A stretch of DNA of 64,000 nucleotides from Agriterribacter humi (GTDB taxonomy: Bacteria > Bacteroidota > Bacteroidia > Chitinophagales > Chitinophagaceae). Numbering within the stretch: the first letter of the stretch is position 1; every line of letters starts with the position of its first letter. The position numbers and the translations under genes were made by a program. The DNA is taken from the NCBI RefSeq assembly GCF_009192765.1, contig NZ_VOHQ01000001.1:372001-436000 (forward strand). The letters run 5' to 3'. Shown here in pieces: positions 25,760-34,767 of this stretch. The notes beneath the pieces were generated by a model. It saw nothing but the letters and a program-made list of their open reading frames with translations, was not told the DNA's origin and ran no database searches.

Positions 25760-26958
25760 AAGCCAATATAATCATCAAGTCACTAATAATTATAAGCGTT
25801 CCTTTGCTAGTTGTGATCGGGCACGTTTATAATATAAGCGCTTTCGTTACTTCCATATACATACCTCTTTTCTTTATTTTATCCCTGTTCTCGAACAAAA
25901 ATCGTCATTTTATTAAATCCACACAAATAAGACTTTATCTTTTATTTTTCCTTCTCTCTTTAGCATCTGTATATAACGCCATTAATACTGACTTCTTCTT
26001 TGCTGAAGTAAAAACACAAATTGGTTGCATTATTTTCGGGATTGCTTTGTTTAATTATATACTCATCAATCCTGCCCATATTAAATATTTTTTCTTCTCC
26101 TGCATTTTAACTACTTACTTCTTAGCAATATACCTGTTTAGCAGTGATACGTTAAGTCTAAAAATAGAAGATAATTTAGATTACAGAATAGACGATGAAA
26201 CTTTTAATGCAAATATGTTCCCTTATTACATTTTCCTGGCCTCCTTCTCCTTTTTTTTTCTGTTTCAATTTCAAAAGGGCAAAGCGATCAAATACATTTA
26301 TCTTTTATCTCTTCCACTTTATTTATACATCATTTTCTCTTCAGGAAGCAGGGGCGGTCTTATTATTTTCCTTCTTATTCAAATTTTATATTGGTTTTAT
26401 ATCGGACTCGGAAAAGTCCGCAACTTCATTAAATCTACTGTAAAGCTTATACTAACACTTCTAATATCTCTTCCGGTTCTCACCTATTCAACAAACACAA
26501 TACTGGAAGAAACAAATATCGGAAAAAGGTTCAATGTGCTTGCCGAAGAAGGAGAAAACACCATAAGAGTAGTTCTGGTTAAACTCGCTTTTGAGAAATT
26601 CCAGGAATATCCTTTTCTTGGCGTGGGAAGCGGGAATTTTCGCTTACATAATCAATATTACTTATTCAGCCATAATAATTTTATGGAGATATTAGTAAAT
26701 AACGGCATATTTTCCTTTATTGTTTATGTCCTGATTTTTGTTACTACTATTCAAAATATCCTGGCGATTAAGAGAAAAACAAATAATCCGGATTATAAGA
26801 AAAAAGCTGATATTATCATTCTGTTCGTCTTAGGATTTTGCCTTTATTCAGCTTTCTATGTTTTTATGAATGTTATCCCTTTTACGGGATTTATTTTCAG
26901 CCTTTTTGCCTTGATATATATCATGAATTATAATGTTGAATATGAAGGGGTTGAGTAG
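25756..26958 (+). CDS. Wzy-like O-antigen/polysaccharide polymerase (module B)
   Basis: A 400-residue membrane protein with about ten hydrophobic helices and a periplasmic loop (about residues 260-315) containing EEGENTIRVVLVKLAFEKFQ, PFLGVGSGNF and FSHNNFMEILVNNGI. The loop and HNN motif match the Wzy_C/O-antigen ligase family. It differs from the module A polymerase, supporting a separate polymer. Its stop is followed by about 210 bp with its own promoter for the next gene. Confidence 0.77.
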   Translation: MKANIIIKSLIIISVPLLVVIGHVYNISAFVTSIYIPLFFILSLFSNKNRHFIKSTQIRLYLLFFLLSLASVYNAINTDFFFAEVKTQIGCIIFGIALFNYILINPAHIKYFFFSCILTTYFLAIYLFSSDTLSLKIEDNLDYRIDDETFNANMFPYYIFLASFSFFFLFQFQKGKAIKYIYLLSLPLYLYIIFSSGSRGGLIIFLLIQILYWFYIGLGKVRNFIKSTVKLILTLLISLPVLTYSTNTILEETNIGKRFNVLAEEGENTIRVVLVKLAFEKFQEYPFLGVGSGNFRLHNQYYLFSHNNFMEILVNNGIFSFIVYVLIFVTTIQNILAIKRKTNNPDYKKKADIIILFVLGFCLYSAFYVFMNVIPFTGFIFSLFALIYIMNYNVEYEGVE

Positions 26959-27047
26959 TTGCGGTCCTCTTCCCTATTTCCATAAACCGGAAAACTCAAT
27001 TAAGACAGGGTATATGTTTCAACAATGTTTCCTGACCGGGTACAATA

Positions 27048-27076
27048 TTTGCATGTAAAAATATGTTTTATATTTG
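27048..27076 (+). promoter_or_regulatory. Candidate Bacteroidota promoter before the first twin secreted gene
   Basis: TTTG at 27048-27051 is followed, after 17 bp, by TATATTTG at 27069-27076, an exact TAnnTTTG box. The start site would leave a leader of about 85 nt before the ATG at 27168. Confidence 0.6.
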
Positions 27077-27167
27077 CCTGAATGGTTAAAAAATAACATA
27101 CAAAATACTACACTGCCGTGCATTTCATTAATCATTGATTTATATTGTTTCTAATTCATTCAATTCC

Positions 27168-28325
27168 ATGAAAAAAATAGCTCTTTTAATAGGGATACTT
27201 ATCTTGTGTTCTGATGCAATAGCTCAGAAAAACTGGAAAAATCTTTTCGATAAAAAATATTCAGAGATGTGTATTTCAACTAAAACTGTTCGGGAAGGTT
27301 TTCTGGAAAAAAGCGCATCGGGAGATTCTTTCGACTTCATGGAGATGAGCAATATTATTGATGCGCTGCAATGCATGTATCTAAGCACGGAGGAAAGTTC
27401 TTATCGCAATGATCTGATAAAAATCATAGATAACATTCTATCTACCGCGTTTACCTCAAAGGATATCCCTGATAACATCTACCCATATAAGGATAATTAC
27501 CTGAGCTGGATTTCAAAGAACATAAATACATACCATAATGAAGCTCCCCTTCTTGAAGGCTATATATTCCGCTATATAACTCAGTTTATTTATAATCTCC
27601 ATAAGTCGGGATGGACAAATATATCAGAAGCAAACCAAACCTGGTATAATAATACTTTGCAATTCATAGAGAAAAATATTTGGGAAAAGTGGGTTAGCAG
27701 AAGCAATAGGGTTCATTATAAACCTTACACACTTTTTTTGGGAAGAAGAACACATACTGCATCTCATTGGGCATATATAGCGCTTTTTTTAAAAGAAATA
27801 ACCAGCGACCCCGTAATTAGAACGCAATGCATCGAAATGTATAACATGTACGACCTACTTTTAAAAAGGAATTTAAAATCCAATCCGGAATTCCCCCAGG
27901 CGTATATCTGGAATTGCAGTTGGGATGATGTAAGTGGAACACAGGCAAGTATTCCCAACGATGTGGCGCTGCAGGACGTTTCCCATGGCAATCATGTACT
28001 GAGCTATCTTGCTATATCAAAAAAAATGGCAGATACAAATTGGAGTGATGCTGAAATGGACAGCCTTTGTAATACGCTTAAACAAGTTGTGTACGATAAG
28101 GAACAAATTTCCTTTTTCGACATGGTAGATGGCAGTTCCTCATCAATGTTTCCTGGCAGAGGTCAATACCAGGCTGAAGGATGGATTAAATTAAGTTGGT
28201 TTAATAAGGAAGTACGGGCTTTGTATATAGACTTTGCATTTCGCCGGGAACCTCTGGTGAGACAACGGGAAATGGAACTGCAATACTATGCTAATCTGCT
28301 GTATACAGAGTATTTGATGAAATAA
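27168..28325 (+). CDS. Secreted protein of unknown function, twin 1
   Basis: A 385-residue protein with a clear signal peptide (MKKIALLIGILILCSDAIAQ). I do not recognise the family with certainty. It is related along its full length to the next gene. Shared segments include FIEKNIWEKWVSRS, RRTHTASHWAYIALF, LLLKRNLKSNP, YIWNCSWDD, DVSHGNHVLSY (His273, His276) and VDGSSSSMFPGRGQYQAEGW. The helix-rich composition and repeated Trp, His and Tyr motifs resemble (alpha/alpha) toroid carbohydrate-active enzymes such as lyases, but this is only a guess. Own promoter and terminator, inside polysaccharide module B: a role in processing or trimming the exported polymer is possible. Confidence 0.6.
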   Translation: MKKIALLIGILILCSDAIAQKNWKNLFDKKYSEMCISTKTVREGFLEKSASGDSFDFMEMSNIIDALQCMYLSTEESSYRNDLIKIIDNILSTAFTSKDIPDNIYPYKDNYLSWISKNINTYHNEAPLLEGYIFRYITQFIYNLHKSGWTNISEANQTWYNNTLQFIEKNIWEKWVSRSNRVHYKPYTLFLGRRTHTASHWAYIALFLKEITSDPVIRTQCIEMYNMYDLLLKRNLKSNPEFPQAYIWNCSWDDVSGTQASIPNDVALQDVSHGNHVLSYLAISKKMADTNWSDAEMDSLCNTLKQVVYDKEQISFFDMVDGSSSSMFPGRGQYQAEGWIKLSWFNKEVRALYIDFAFRREPLVRQREMELQYYANLLYTEYLMK

Positions 28326-28436
28326 CTTTGCAAAAGTATATTGGATTAAGACAGGCATATATTGAGTTTCAATTTGAAGGCATATTGCTGTCCGGTAAAC
28401 CAATCTTTACTCATCGGCTTTTGTGTCGTAAATTAT

Positions 28437-28458
28437 AGGGGGCCTCTCGCCTCCTTTT
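28437..28458 (+). terminator. Candidate intrinsic terminator between the twin genes
   Basis: AGGGGGC (28437-28443) pairs with GCCTCCT (28449-28455) around the loop CTCTC, with one G-U pair, and is followed by a T run. It would end transcription of twin 1 112 bp after its stop codon. Confidence 0.5.
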
Positions 28459-28473
28459 AATTTATCAATCAAG

Positions 28474-28481
28474 TACTTTTG
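28474..28481 (+). promoter_or_regulatory. Candidate -7 promoter box before twin 2
   Basis: TACTTTTG is an exact TAnnTTTG match 16 bp after the putative terminator. A clear -33 TTG is not seen. The leader would be about 30-45 nt depending on the start codon of twin 2. Confidence 0.45.
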
Positions 28482-28533
28482 CCGGATACAAATCGATTTA
28501 ACGCTTTCATTTTATTAATGCAATCCACAAAAA

Positions 28534-29685
28534 TTGAGATCAATAGTCATATTAATTCTTACCATGCAATTGAGTAACAGATGCTTCACGCAATCGCTAT
28601 TTATTGAAAAATCCATAAATGAATATAACACTGGTTTCAGAAATATCTATTTTACTCAAAGCATTTCCGCGAATTCCTATGATTTCATGTTCGTCAGCAC
28701 CGGGCTGGATGCATTGCAGGCTATTTACACTGTTACAAAAGACAGTACTTACTTTAATGATGAAAAAAAAATAATTGACAATGTGATCAGTTCAGCGAAA
28801 GTATCCGCTGCCATCCCCGGAAACACTTATAAAATTAAAGATGATTACCTGGGATGGATATCTAACACACCTGACCGGGCCTATAAAAATGAAGCGCAGT
28901 TGTTTGAGAGCTATATTTTCCAGTATATTGTGAAATGCTTATATCAGTTAAAGGAATCTGGCTGGGTATCCTTTTCTCCGGAGCGTACACAATGGTATAA
29001 TAATGTCTTGTTTTTTACCGAAAAAAATATTTGGGAGAAATGGGTGAATAGAAGTATCCGGCAATCCGGTCTTTCTTACCGCATATTCCTGGGCATACGT
29101 ACCCACATGGCGGCGCACTGGGCGGGAATAGCGCTGGTGCTGGAGCAGCTTTCTCAAAACAGTGAAATAAAAAAACAGTGTAGGGAGCTGTACACAGCCT
29201 ACGATACCCTTTTAAAAAGGAATCTGCAGCCTAATCCTGCACACCCCACTGCCTATTTATGGAATTGTACATGGGACGATAACGATAATGTACAGGCAAG
29301 AAAAGACAGCAAAGCGATAATACAGGATGTTTCACACGGTAACCACGTTATCTCCTATATAATCACAGCACTTGAAATGGGTAGTCCAAACTGGACCAGG
29401 GAGGATATCAACAAATTCATTAATACAGTTAAATATGTGATTTATGACCGGCAAAAACATATTTTTTCTGACCTGGTTGACGGCACCTCATCGTTAATAA
29501 CACCCGAGCGTGGTAATTTCCAGGCAGACGGCTGGCTGAAACTGGGACGTTACGACAGGGACCTCCAGAATCTGTATATTCATTTCGCAGCCACAAAGGA
29601 AAACTTACTGAACAAATATGCTCAAAGCTTCCAGTATTATGCAAATCTTGCACTGAATGAATATTATATTCAATTAAATAATTAA
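28534..29685 (+). CDS. Secreted protein of unknown function, twin 2
   Basis: A paralogue of the preceding gene, 383 residues from a TTG start at 28534. Conserved blocks shared with twin 1: SYDFMFVSTGLDALQ, FTEKNIWEKWVNRS, RTHMAAHWAGIAL, LLLKRNLQPNP, YLWNCTWDD, DVSHGNHVISY (His268) and LVDGTSSLITPERGNFQADGW. The N-terminus MRSIVILILTMQLSNRCFTQ looks like a signal peptide. An ATG at 28518 would supply a better n-region if one A were removed from the A5 run at 28529-28533, so a frameshift or sequencing error is possible. An ATG at 28564 would lose the signal. The stop overlaps the ATG of the next glycosyltransferase by one base. Confidence 0.6.
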   Translation: MRSIVILILTMQLSNRCFTQSLFIEKSINEYNTGFRNIYFTQSISANSYDFMFVSTGLDALQAIYTVTKDSTYFNDEKKIIDNVISSAKVSAAIPGNTYKIKDDYLGWISNTPDRAYKNEAQLFESYIFQYIVKCLYQLKESGWVSFSPERTQWYNNVLFFTEKNIWEKWVNRSIRQSGLSYRIFLGIRTHMAAHWAGIALVLEQLSQNSEIKKQCRELYTAYDTLLKRNLQPNPAHPTAYLWNCTWDDNDNVQARKDSKAIIQDVSHGNHVISYIITALEMGSPNWTREDINKFINTVKYVIYDRQKHIFSDLVDGTSSLITPERGNFQADGWLKLGRYDRDLQNLYIHFAATKENLLNKYAQSFQYYANLALNEYYIQLNN

Positions 29686-30869
29686 TGCAAACTAAAATAT
29701 TACATATCGCCAATTATTACATTGGCGCCAAAGTGTACAAAAACCTTGTATTGGCGTTAGATCAAATTGGCGTGGAACAAACTATTTATACAGCATTTGC
29801 CGGACAGCATCTGGTTGGAGCAAATCAACCCAAACTGGAAGTTCCCGCTTCAAAGATCATATACCGGCCAATCCTCAATACCTATACCCGGCTAAATTAT
29901 GGACATAAGACAAAAAAAATAACCGCTGATATACTGAAATATATTTCAGATGAAAAATTCAATGTTTTACATGCGCACACCTTATTCAGTGACGGCAGGG
30001 TAGCTTATAATTTATATAAACGGTATGGTACTCCCTATATAGTGGCCATAAGGAACACCGACCTCAACTTCTTTTTTCGCTATTTTTTACATTTAAGAAG
30101 CCAGGCCAGGAATACCTTGTTGTCTGCCAAGAAAATCATATTTATTTCTGAAGCTTACAGGAAAAGACTGCTCGCCCATCCCTACTTTTCGAATTATAGG
30201 GATGAGCTGGCAGCAAAGAGTATAGTCTTACCTAATGGTATTGACCCCTATTGGCTCAATAATGCCGTTATCTTATCTCATCAAAAGCTACAGGCTCCTG
30301 CACGCCTGCTTTATGTAGGCAAAATTAGCAGGGGCAAGAACCTCTTAAGACTGATTACAGTGGTCATAAGGCTTAACAGCAGTGGTATTAAATGTGTATT
30401 GCATATTGCGGGAAGCGGTTCGGGAAAATATTACCAGGCTGTTGCCAGTTTGATCAAAAAGCATCGGGAACTTTTGGTATATCATGGAGCTATCACAGAC
30501 AAGGCTTCGCTGTTATCTCTTTACAGGGAATCCGACCTCTTTGTGATGCCGTCCAGGAAGGAAACCTTCGGATTGGTATACGTGGAAGCGCTGTCACAGG
30601 GAATACCTGTCATTTATACCAAGAATGAAGGAATTGACGGCTTTTTTCCCCCAGAAACCGGTGAATCGGTAAATTGCGATGACGAAGACGATATAAGTTT
30701 CAAGATTCGAAAAATATTAGAAAATTATTCAATATACTGTTTTGAACCTCAAAAAATTACCTGTGCATTTAACTGGACCAGCATTGCGGAAAAATATAGC
30801 GCTATTTACAACTCAGTTTCTTTGAACATCTTCCCTCACATACAATCAAACGATACAACTATTCGTTAA
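29685..30869 (+). CDS. Glycosyltransferase family 4 protein
   Basis: A 394-residue GT-B transferase. Visible motifs: VLHAHTLFSDGRVAYNLYKRYGTPYIV in the N-terminal half, then LYVGKISRGKNLLRLI, LHIAGSGSGKYYQ and the donor site FVMPSRKETFGLVYVEALSQGIPVIYT with the E-x7-E acidic motif. Its start codon overlaps the twin 2 stop (TAATG), so the two are translationally linked. About 150 bp follow before the second wecB. Confidence 0.83.
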   Translation: MQTKILHIANYYIGAKVYKNLVLALDQIGVEQTIYTAFAGQHLVGANQPKLEVPASKIIYRPILNTYTRLNYGHKTKKITADILKYISDEKFNVLHAHTLFSDGRVAYNLYKRYGTPYIVAIRNTDLNFFFRYFLHLRSQARNTLLSAKKIIFISEAYRKRLLAHPYFSNYRDELAAKSIVLPNGIDPYWLNNAVILSHQKLQAPARLLYVGKISRGKNLLRLITVVIRLNSSGIKCVLHIAGSGSGKYYQAVASLIKKHRELLVYHGAITDKASLLSLYRESDLFVMPSRKETFGLVYVEALSQGIPVIYTKNEGIDGFFPPETGESVNCDDEDDISFKIRKILENYSIYCFEPQKITCAFNWTSIAEKYSAIYNSVSLNIFPHIQSNDTTIR

Positions 30870-31018
30870 CTAATCGACATCATGCAGTCATATTTACTTC
30901 AAAATCAGTAAATAAGAATACCATTCAATAACCCGAAAGAACAAGTCTTGAATTACGCAAAGGCTGATAAAAAAACTTACGAGAATTTTTTAAATAGCAA
31001 GTCGACATTTACCTGAAT

Positions 31019-32092
31019 ATGCAAATATCCGTCATCGCGGGCGCACGCCCCAACTTTATGAAAATAGAGCCTATTATTGAGGCTATAAAGAAAGCAGCGC
31101 AAAAAGGCAAGAATATCCAGTATCGCCTGGTTCATACCGGCCAGCATTATGACAAAAACATGAGTGCTTCCTTTTTTGAAGAACTGGACATTCCCGCCCC
31201 CGATGTGAATCTTGCATGTGGTGGTGGATCTCAGGCTGAACAAGCGGCTAACATCATGGTGCATTTTGAAAAAGAATTGTTGCAAAATCCGGCAGACCTC
31301 GTATTGGTGGTTGGAGATGTAAGCGCTACTATGGCTTACTCAATTGTAGCCAAAAAACTGTGTACTAAAGTTGCTCATGTGGAACCAGGTATTCGTTCAG
31401 GAGATTTAAACATGCCGGAAGAGATCAACCGCATGGTCACGGATTCCATTACAGATTATTTCTTTACTACTTCTGACACTGCTACTATTCATTTGAAAAA
31501 AACAGGGTTGTCAGATGACCGTATTTTTTTTGTGGGTAATACTATGATTGACATCCTTCTGAAACACCGCCCCCGCTTTAAAAAGCCACCCCTATGGGAT
31601 ACGCTGAATCTGAAGGAAAAAGAATATCTCGTAATGACACTTCATCGTCCGGCCAATATAGATGAAGAAAGTAAATTAAAAGCGCTGATGGATGAGATTG
31701 TGAGCGCATCTGATCCCTTACCACTGATTTTTCCTGTTCATCCGCGAACAGCAAAAATACTATCCCACCTGGAAATTGATTATCCCCGGCTCCATAAAAT
31801 AGAACCCTTAGGATATCTCGAATTTAATTACCTGGTAGAGCGAGCCAAAGCTGTAATAACAGACTCGGGAGGGATTACAGAGGAAACTACAGCTATGGGC
31901 GTACCCTGTATGACCTTAAGAGATAACACTGAAAGGCCCGAAACAATGACAATAGGTACCAATGAATTATTAGGTACTGACCCCAAAGCCATCCAACCCG
32001 CTATTAAAAAATTATTTGCCGGCAATTGGAAAAAGGGGAGGAAATTCCTTTATGGGATGGGAAAACGGCGGAAAGGATCGTGGGGAAACTGA
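31019..32092 (+). CDS. wecB: UDP-N-acetylglucosamine 2-epimerase, module B, with a frameshifted C-terminus
   Basis: A 357-residue WecB homologue closely related to the one at 11876-12982: ISVIAGARPNFMKIEP, HTGQHYDKNMS, VEPGIRSGDLNMPEEINR, TLHRPANID, PVHPRT and TDSGGITEET are all present, so the active site is intact. The last 16 residues (after GNWKKG) do not match the family. Adding one base near 32036-32042 restores a normal tail (EIPLWDGKTAERIVGKLIE) ending at 32112. A single-base deletion, real or a sequencing error, is the likely cause. The lost segment is the last helix of the enzyme, so activity may survive. It would supply UDP-ManNAc to module B. Confidence 0.85.
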   Translation: MQISVIAGARPNFMKIEPIIEAIKKAAQKGKNIQYRLVHTGQHYDKNMSASFFEELDIPAPDVNLACGGGSQAEQAANIMVHFEKELLQNPADLVLVVGDVSATMAYSIVAKKLCTKVAHVEPGIRSGDLNMPEEINRMVTDSITDYFFTTSDTATIHLKKTGLSDDRIFFVGNTMIDILLKHRPRFKKPPLWDTLNLKEKEYLVMTLHRPANIDEESKLKALMDEIVSASDPLPLIFPVHPRTAKILSHLEIDYPRLHKIEPLGYLEFNYLVERAKAVITDSGGITEETTAMGVPCMTLRDNTERPETMTIGTNELLGTDPKAIQPAIKKLFAGNWKKGRKFLYGMGKRRKGSWGN

Positions 32093-32148
32093 TTGAAATA
32101 TTTATTTTATAATCGGCCATTTAAAATACTATAAAATATTTAATACTT

Positions 32149-33372
32149 ATGAGGGTTTTATACTTTCACCAATACTTTAATACACCATCAATAGGCGGTG
32201 GAATTCGGTCGTATGAATTTGCCCAGGCATTAGTCAAAAAAGGGCACCATGTTACTATGATATGTGGTGGTGCTGATGAAAAATTCAATCTCCCAAAAGT
32301 CTCCAGGTATTTTAACAGAGGCTTTGTAGATGGAGTTGAAGTAATCCAAATACGAATAAATACTACAAACAAAGACAAGATTTCAAAACGGGCAATTGAT
32401 TTCGTTAAGTTTGGCTTTTTAAGCATTAAGTTTGCTTTTAATGAAGAATATGATTTACTTTTTGCAACTTCCACACCACTTAGTGCCGGCATACCAGGAA
32501 TATTTGCGAAATGGTTTTCCAGGAAGAAATTTAAATTCGTATTTGAAGTTCGTGATTTATGGCCCGAACTGCCAAAGGCATTAGGTCTAAAGAATCCGTT
32601 CTTGCTATGGGGCATGGGGGTACTGGAGAAAGTATCGTATAAAAAATCCGATGCTTGTATTGGGCTATCGCCAGGTATATGCGAGGGTATAAAGAAAAAA
32701 ACGCCTAAAGGTCATTTAATAGAGATGATTCCAAATGGTTGTGACATAGATTTGTTTACAAGAGATACTACAGGTAAATATGAAATAGAAGGAATTAAAA
32801 CGGACGATATTGTTGCTATTTATCCTGGAGTTCATGGTGTAGCTAATGGATTAGATTCGGTTCTGGATATGGCAAAAGTTTTGATTGAAAAAGAAATCAA
32901 TCATATCAAAATATTATTTGTAGGAAAAGGAAAACAAAAGCCTCACCTCATCAATAGGACAAGCAACGAAAAAATCAATAATTGTATTTTTTTAGATAAG
33001 GTATCTAAATACGAATTAAATCGAATAATGAGCAGAGCGGATATCGGACTTATGGTGCTAAAAAATATTCCTGCTTTTTACTATGGTACTTCCCCGAATA
33101 AATTCTTCGATTATATATCAGCCTCATTACCCATTGTAAATAATTATCCTGGCTGGCTGGCTGATATGATAACCGAATATAAATGTGGAGTAGTTGTCCC
33201 ACCGGATAACCCACATGCTTTTGCCGATGCCGTTATAGAATTGGCTAACGATAGCAAAAGTAGAATTCAAATGGGTATTAACAGCAGAGCAATAGCTGAA
33301 AGAAAATTTTCAAGGAAAGATCTGGCAGCAAAATTTGTAACACTTCTGGAAGAAGTGGCAAAATGGGATTAG
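32149..33372 (+). CDS. Glycosyltransferase family 4 protein, WcaI-like
   Basis: A 407-residue GT-B protein. The N-terminus MRVLYFHQYFNTPSIGGGIRSYEFAQAL and the central FEVRDLWPELPKALGL are typical of the WcaI/WbuB-like branch. The C-terminal half has AIYPGVHGVANGLDSVLD, FVGKGKQKPHL and YYGTSPNKFFDYISASLPIV. It is the last gene of the polysaccharide island; the next gene, rlmH, is core genome. The 56-bp gap from wecB suggests the same transcript. Confidence 0.82.
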   Translation: MRVLYFHQYFNTPSIGGGIRSYEFAQALVKKGHHVTMICGGADEKFNLPKVSRYFNRGFVDGVEVIQIRINTTNKDKISKRAIDFVKFGFLSIKFAFNEEYDLLFATSTPLSAGIPGIFAKWFSRKKFKFVFEVRDLWPELPKALGLKNPFLLWGMGVLEKVSYKKSDACIGLSPGICEGIKKKTPKGHLIEMIPNGCDIDLFTRDTTGKYEIEGIKTDDIVAIYPGVHGVANGLDSVLDMAKVLIEKEINHIKILFVGKGKQKPHLINRTSNEKINNCIFLDKVSKYELNRIMSRADIGLMVLKNIPAFYYGTSPNKFFDYISASLPIVNNYPGWLADMITEYKCGVVVPPDNPHAFADAVIELANDSKSRIQMGINSRAIAERKFSRKDLAAKFVTLLEEVAKWD

Positions 33373-33444
33373 CTATAGGCAGAGAGCCATTTGCATTTGA
33401 AAATACTGATTGGCTATAAGTAAAATGAACTAAAAGAAATTTAC

Positions 33445-33918
33445 ATGAAAATCCAGCTTCTTTGCACTGGTAAAGAGAATGGACTGAATATCAAGACCGG
33501 AATTGAAGAATTTACCCGGCGGATCAGCTATTATTATCCTGTTGAATGGAAGTTCATCCCGACTCCTAAAAACAGTACCGGTTTACCGGAAAAGGAATTA
33601 AAAGCAAAAGAGGCAGCTTGGATATTGGGAAGCATTAAGAAGGACGACTTTCTGGTGTCGTTAGATGAAAGAGGTACAATGCTCAATTCGGTCAGGCTGG
33701 CTTCATGGATGCAGACAAGGGCCAATGAAAGCATAAAGCAACTGGTATTTTTAATTGGCGGGGCATACGGGTTAGATGAATCTGTTATTAAACGGGCGAA
33801 CTTTGTATGGTCTTTGTCTCCGCTTACTTTTCCGCATCAGTTAGTACGATTAATATTAGTCGAACAGGTTTACCGGGCCTGCACTATTATTAGAAATGAA
33901 AAGTATCATCACGCATAA
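33445..33918 (+). CDS. rlmH: 23S rRNA (pseudouridine-1915-N3)-methyltransferase RlmH
   Basis: A 157-residue SPOUT-class methyltransferase of standard length. The knot region is clear: LVFLIGGAYGLDESVIKRA, then SLSPLTFPHQLVRLILVEQVYRA and the conserved C-terminal end NEKYHHA. RlmH methylates pseudouridine 1915 in helix 69 of 23S rRNA. This highly conserved gene marks the right edge of the polysaccharide island. Confidence 0.95.
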   Translation: MKIQLLCTGKENGLNIKTGIEEFTRRISYYYPVEWKFIPTPKNSTGLPEKELKAKEAAWILGSIKKDDFLVSLDERGTMLNSVRLASWMQTRANESIKQLVFLIGGAYGLDESVIKRANFVWSLSPLTFPHQLVRLILVEQVYRACTIIRNEKYHHA

Positions 33919-33977
33919 TTTTAAGGAAGGATAACTAGGCTTAACAGGGTTTCCACTATCTTCGGCAAAAGTCTTAC

Positions 33978-34625
33978 ATGTCAATAACGCTCATTATACT
34001 TATTCTCACCTGCATCATTTCAATTATTGCTTTTAATAATCAGAAGCTACTTGATGATCTTATTTTTTATCCACCAGCAGTAACGGAAAGAAAACAGTAT
34101 TACCGCTTTATTACCTGTGGTTTTATACACGCCAACGTCCCCCATCTCGCTTTTAACATGTATTCCTTCTGGATATTCGGAGAATATGTTGAAATACTTT
34201 TCATGACGGTATTTGGGCCTATTGGGCGGTGGTATTATCTGCTCATGTATATTTCCTCCCTTGTAGTTTGTTTGCTGCCCACCTACTTTAAAAATAAAAC
34301 CAACTACCATTATAGAAGTCTTGGCGCTTCCGGGGCTGTTTCAGCAGTAATATTTGCATTTATATTTCTTAACCCACTACAGGGAATAGGGCTAATTTTT
34401 TTGCCAAGAGAATTCATGATACCTGGCTTTATTTTCGGATTTCTCTACATAATTCTTTCCTCCTATTTAGATAGAAAGGGCGGAGGCAATATTAATCACT
34501 CTGCGCACATCTGGGGAGCGGTGTATGGCATTTTGTTTCTAATAATAGCAGCGTTTCTTTTCGCTGATAACAATTTACTATCTGCTTTCATGGAATCTGT
34601 AAAATCATACATCACTAATTTTTAA
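33978..34625 (+). CDS. Rhomboid-family intramembrane serine protease
   Basis: A 215-residue membrane protein with six hydrophobic segments. The rhomboid core is complete: GFIHANVPHLAFNMYS with the oxyanion-site Asn60, the catalytic Ser118 in LGASGAVS, and the catalytic His177 in HSAHIWGAVYG. Rhomboids cut transmembrane segments of other proteins; no substrate can be assigned. A near-consensus -7 box (TATCTTCG, 33957-33964) precedes it. Confidence 0.87.
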   Translation: MSITLIILILTCIISIIAFNNQKLLDDLIFYPPAVTERKQYYRFITCGFIHANVPHLAFNMYSFWIFGEYVEILFMTVFGPIGRWYYLLMYISSLVVCLLPTYFKNKTNYHYRSLGASGAVSAVIFAFIFLNPLQGIGLIFLPREFMIPGFIFGFLYIILSSYLDRKGGGNINHSAHIWGAVYGILFLIIAAFLFADNNLLSAFMESVKSYITNF

Positions 34626-34767
34626 CCCGGTTTGCAGCATTGCATCAGCAGAAAAAGGATTCAGGACAACAAGAATTATTTTTAAAAGAATATTCTATTT
34701 TTAGCTATACTTATATGCGCCCCTAAAACGTTATCTCTTTACTATAAAAAACTCTGAAAGATAAAGT

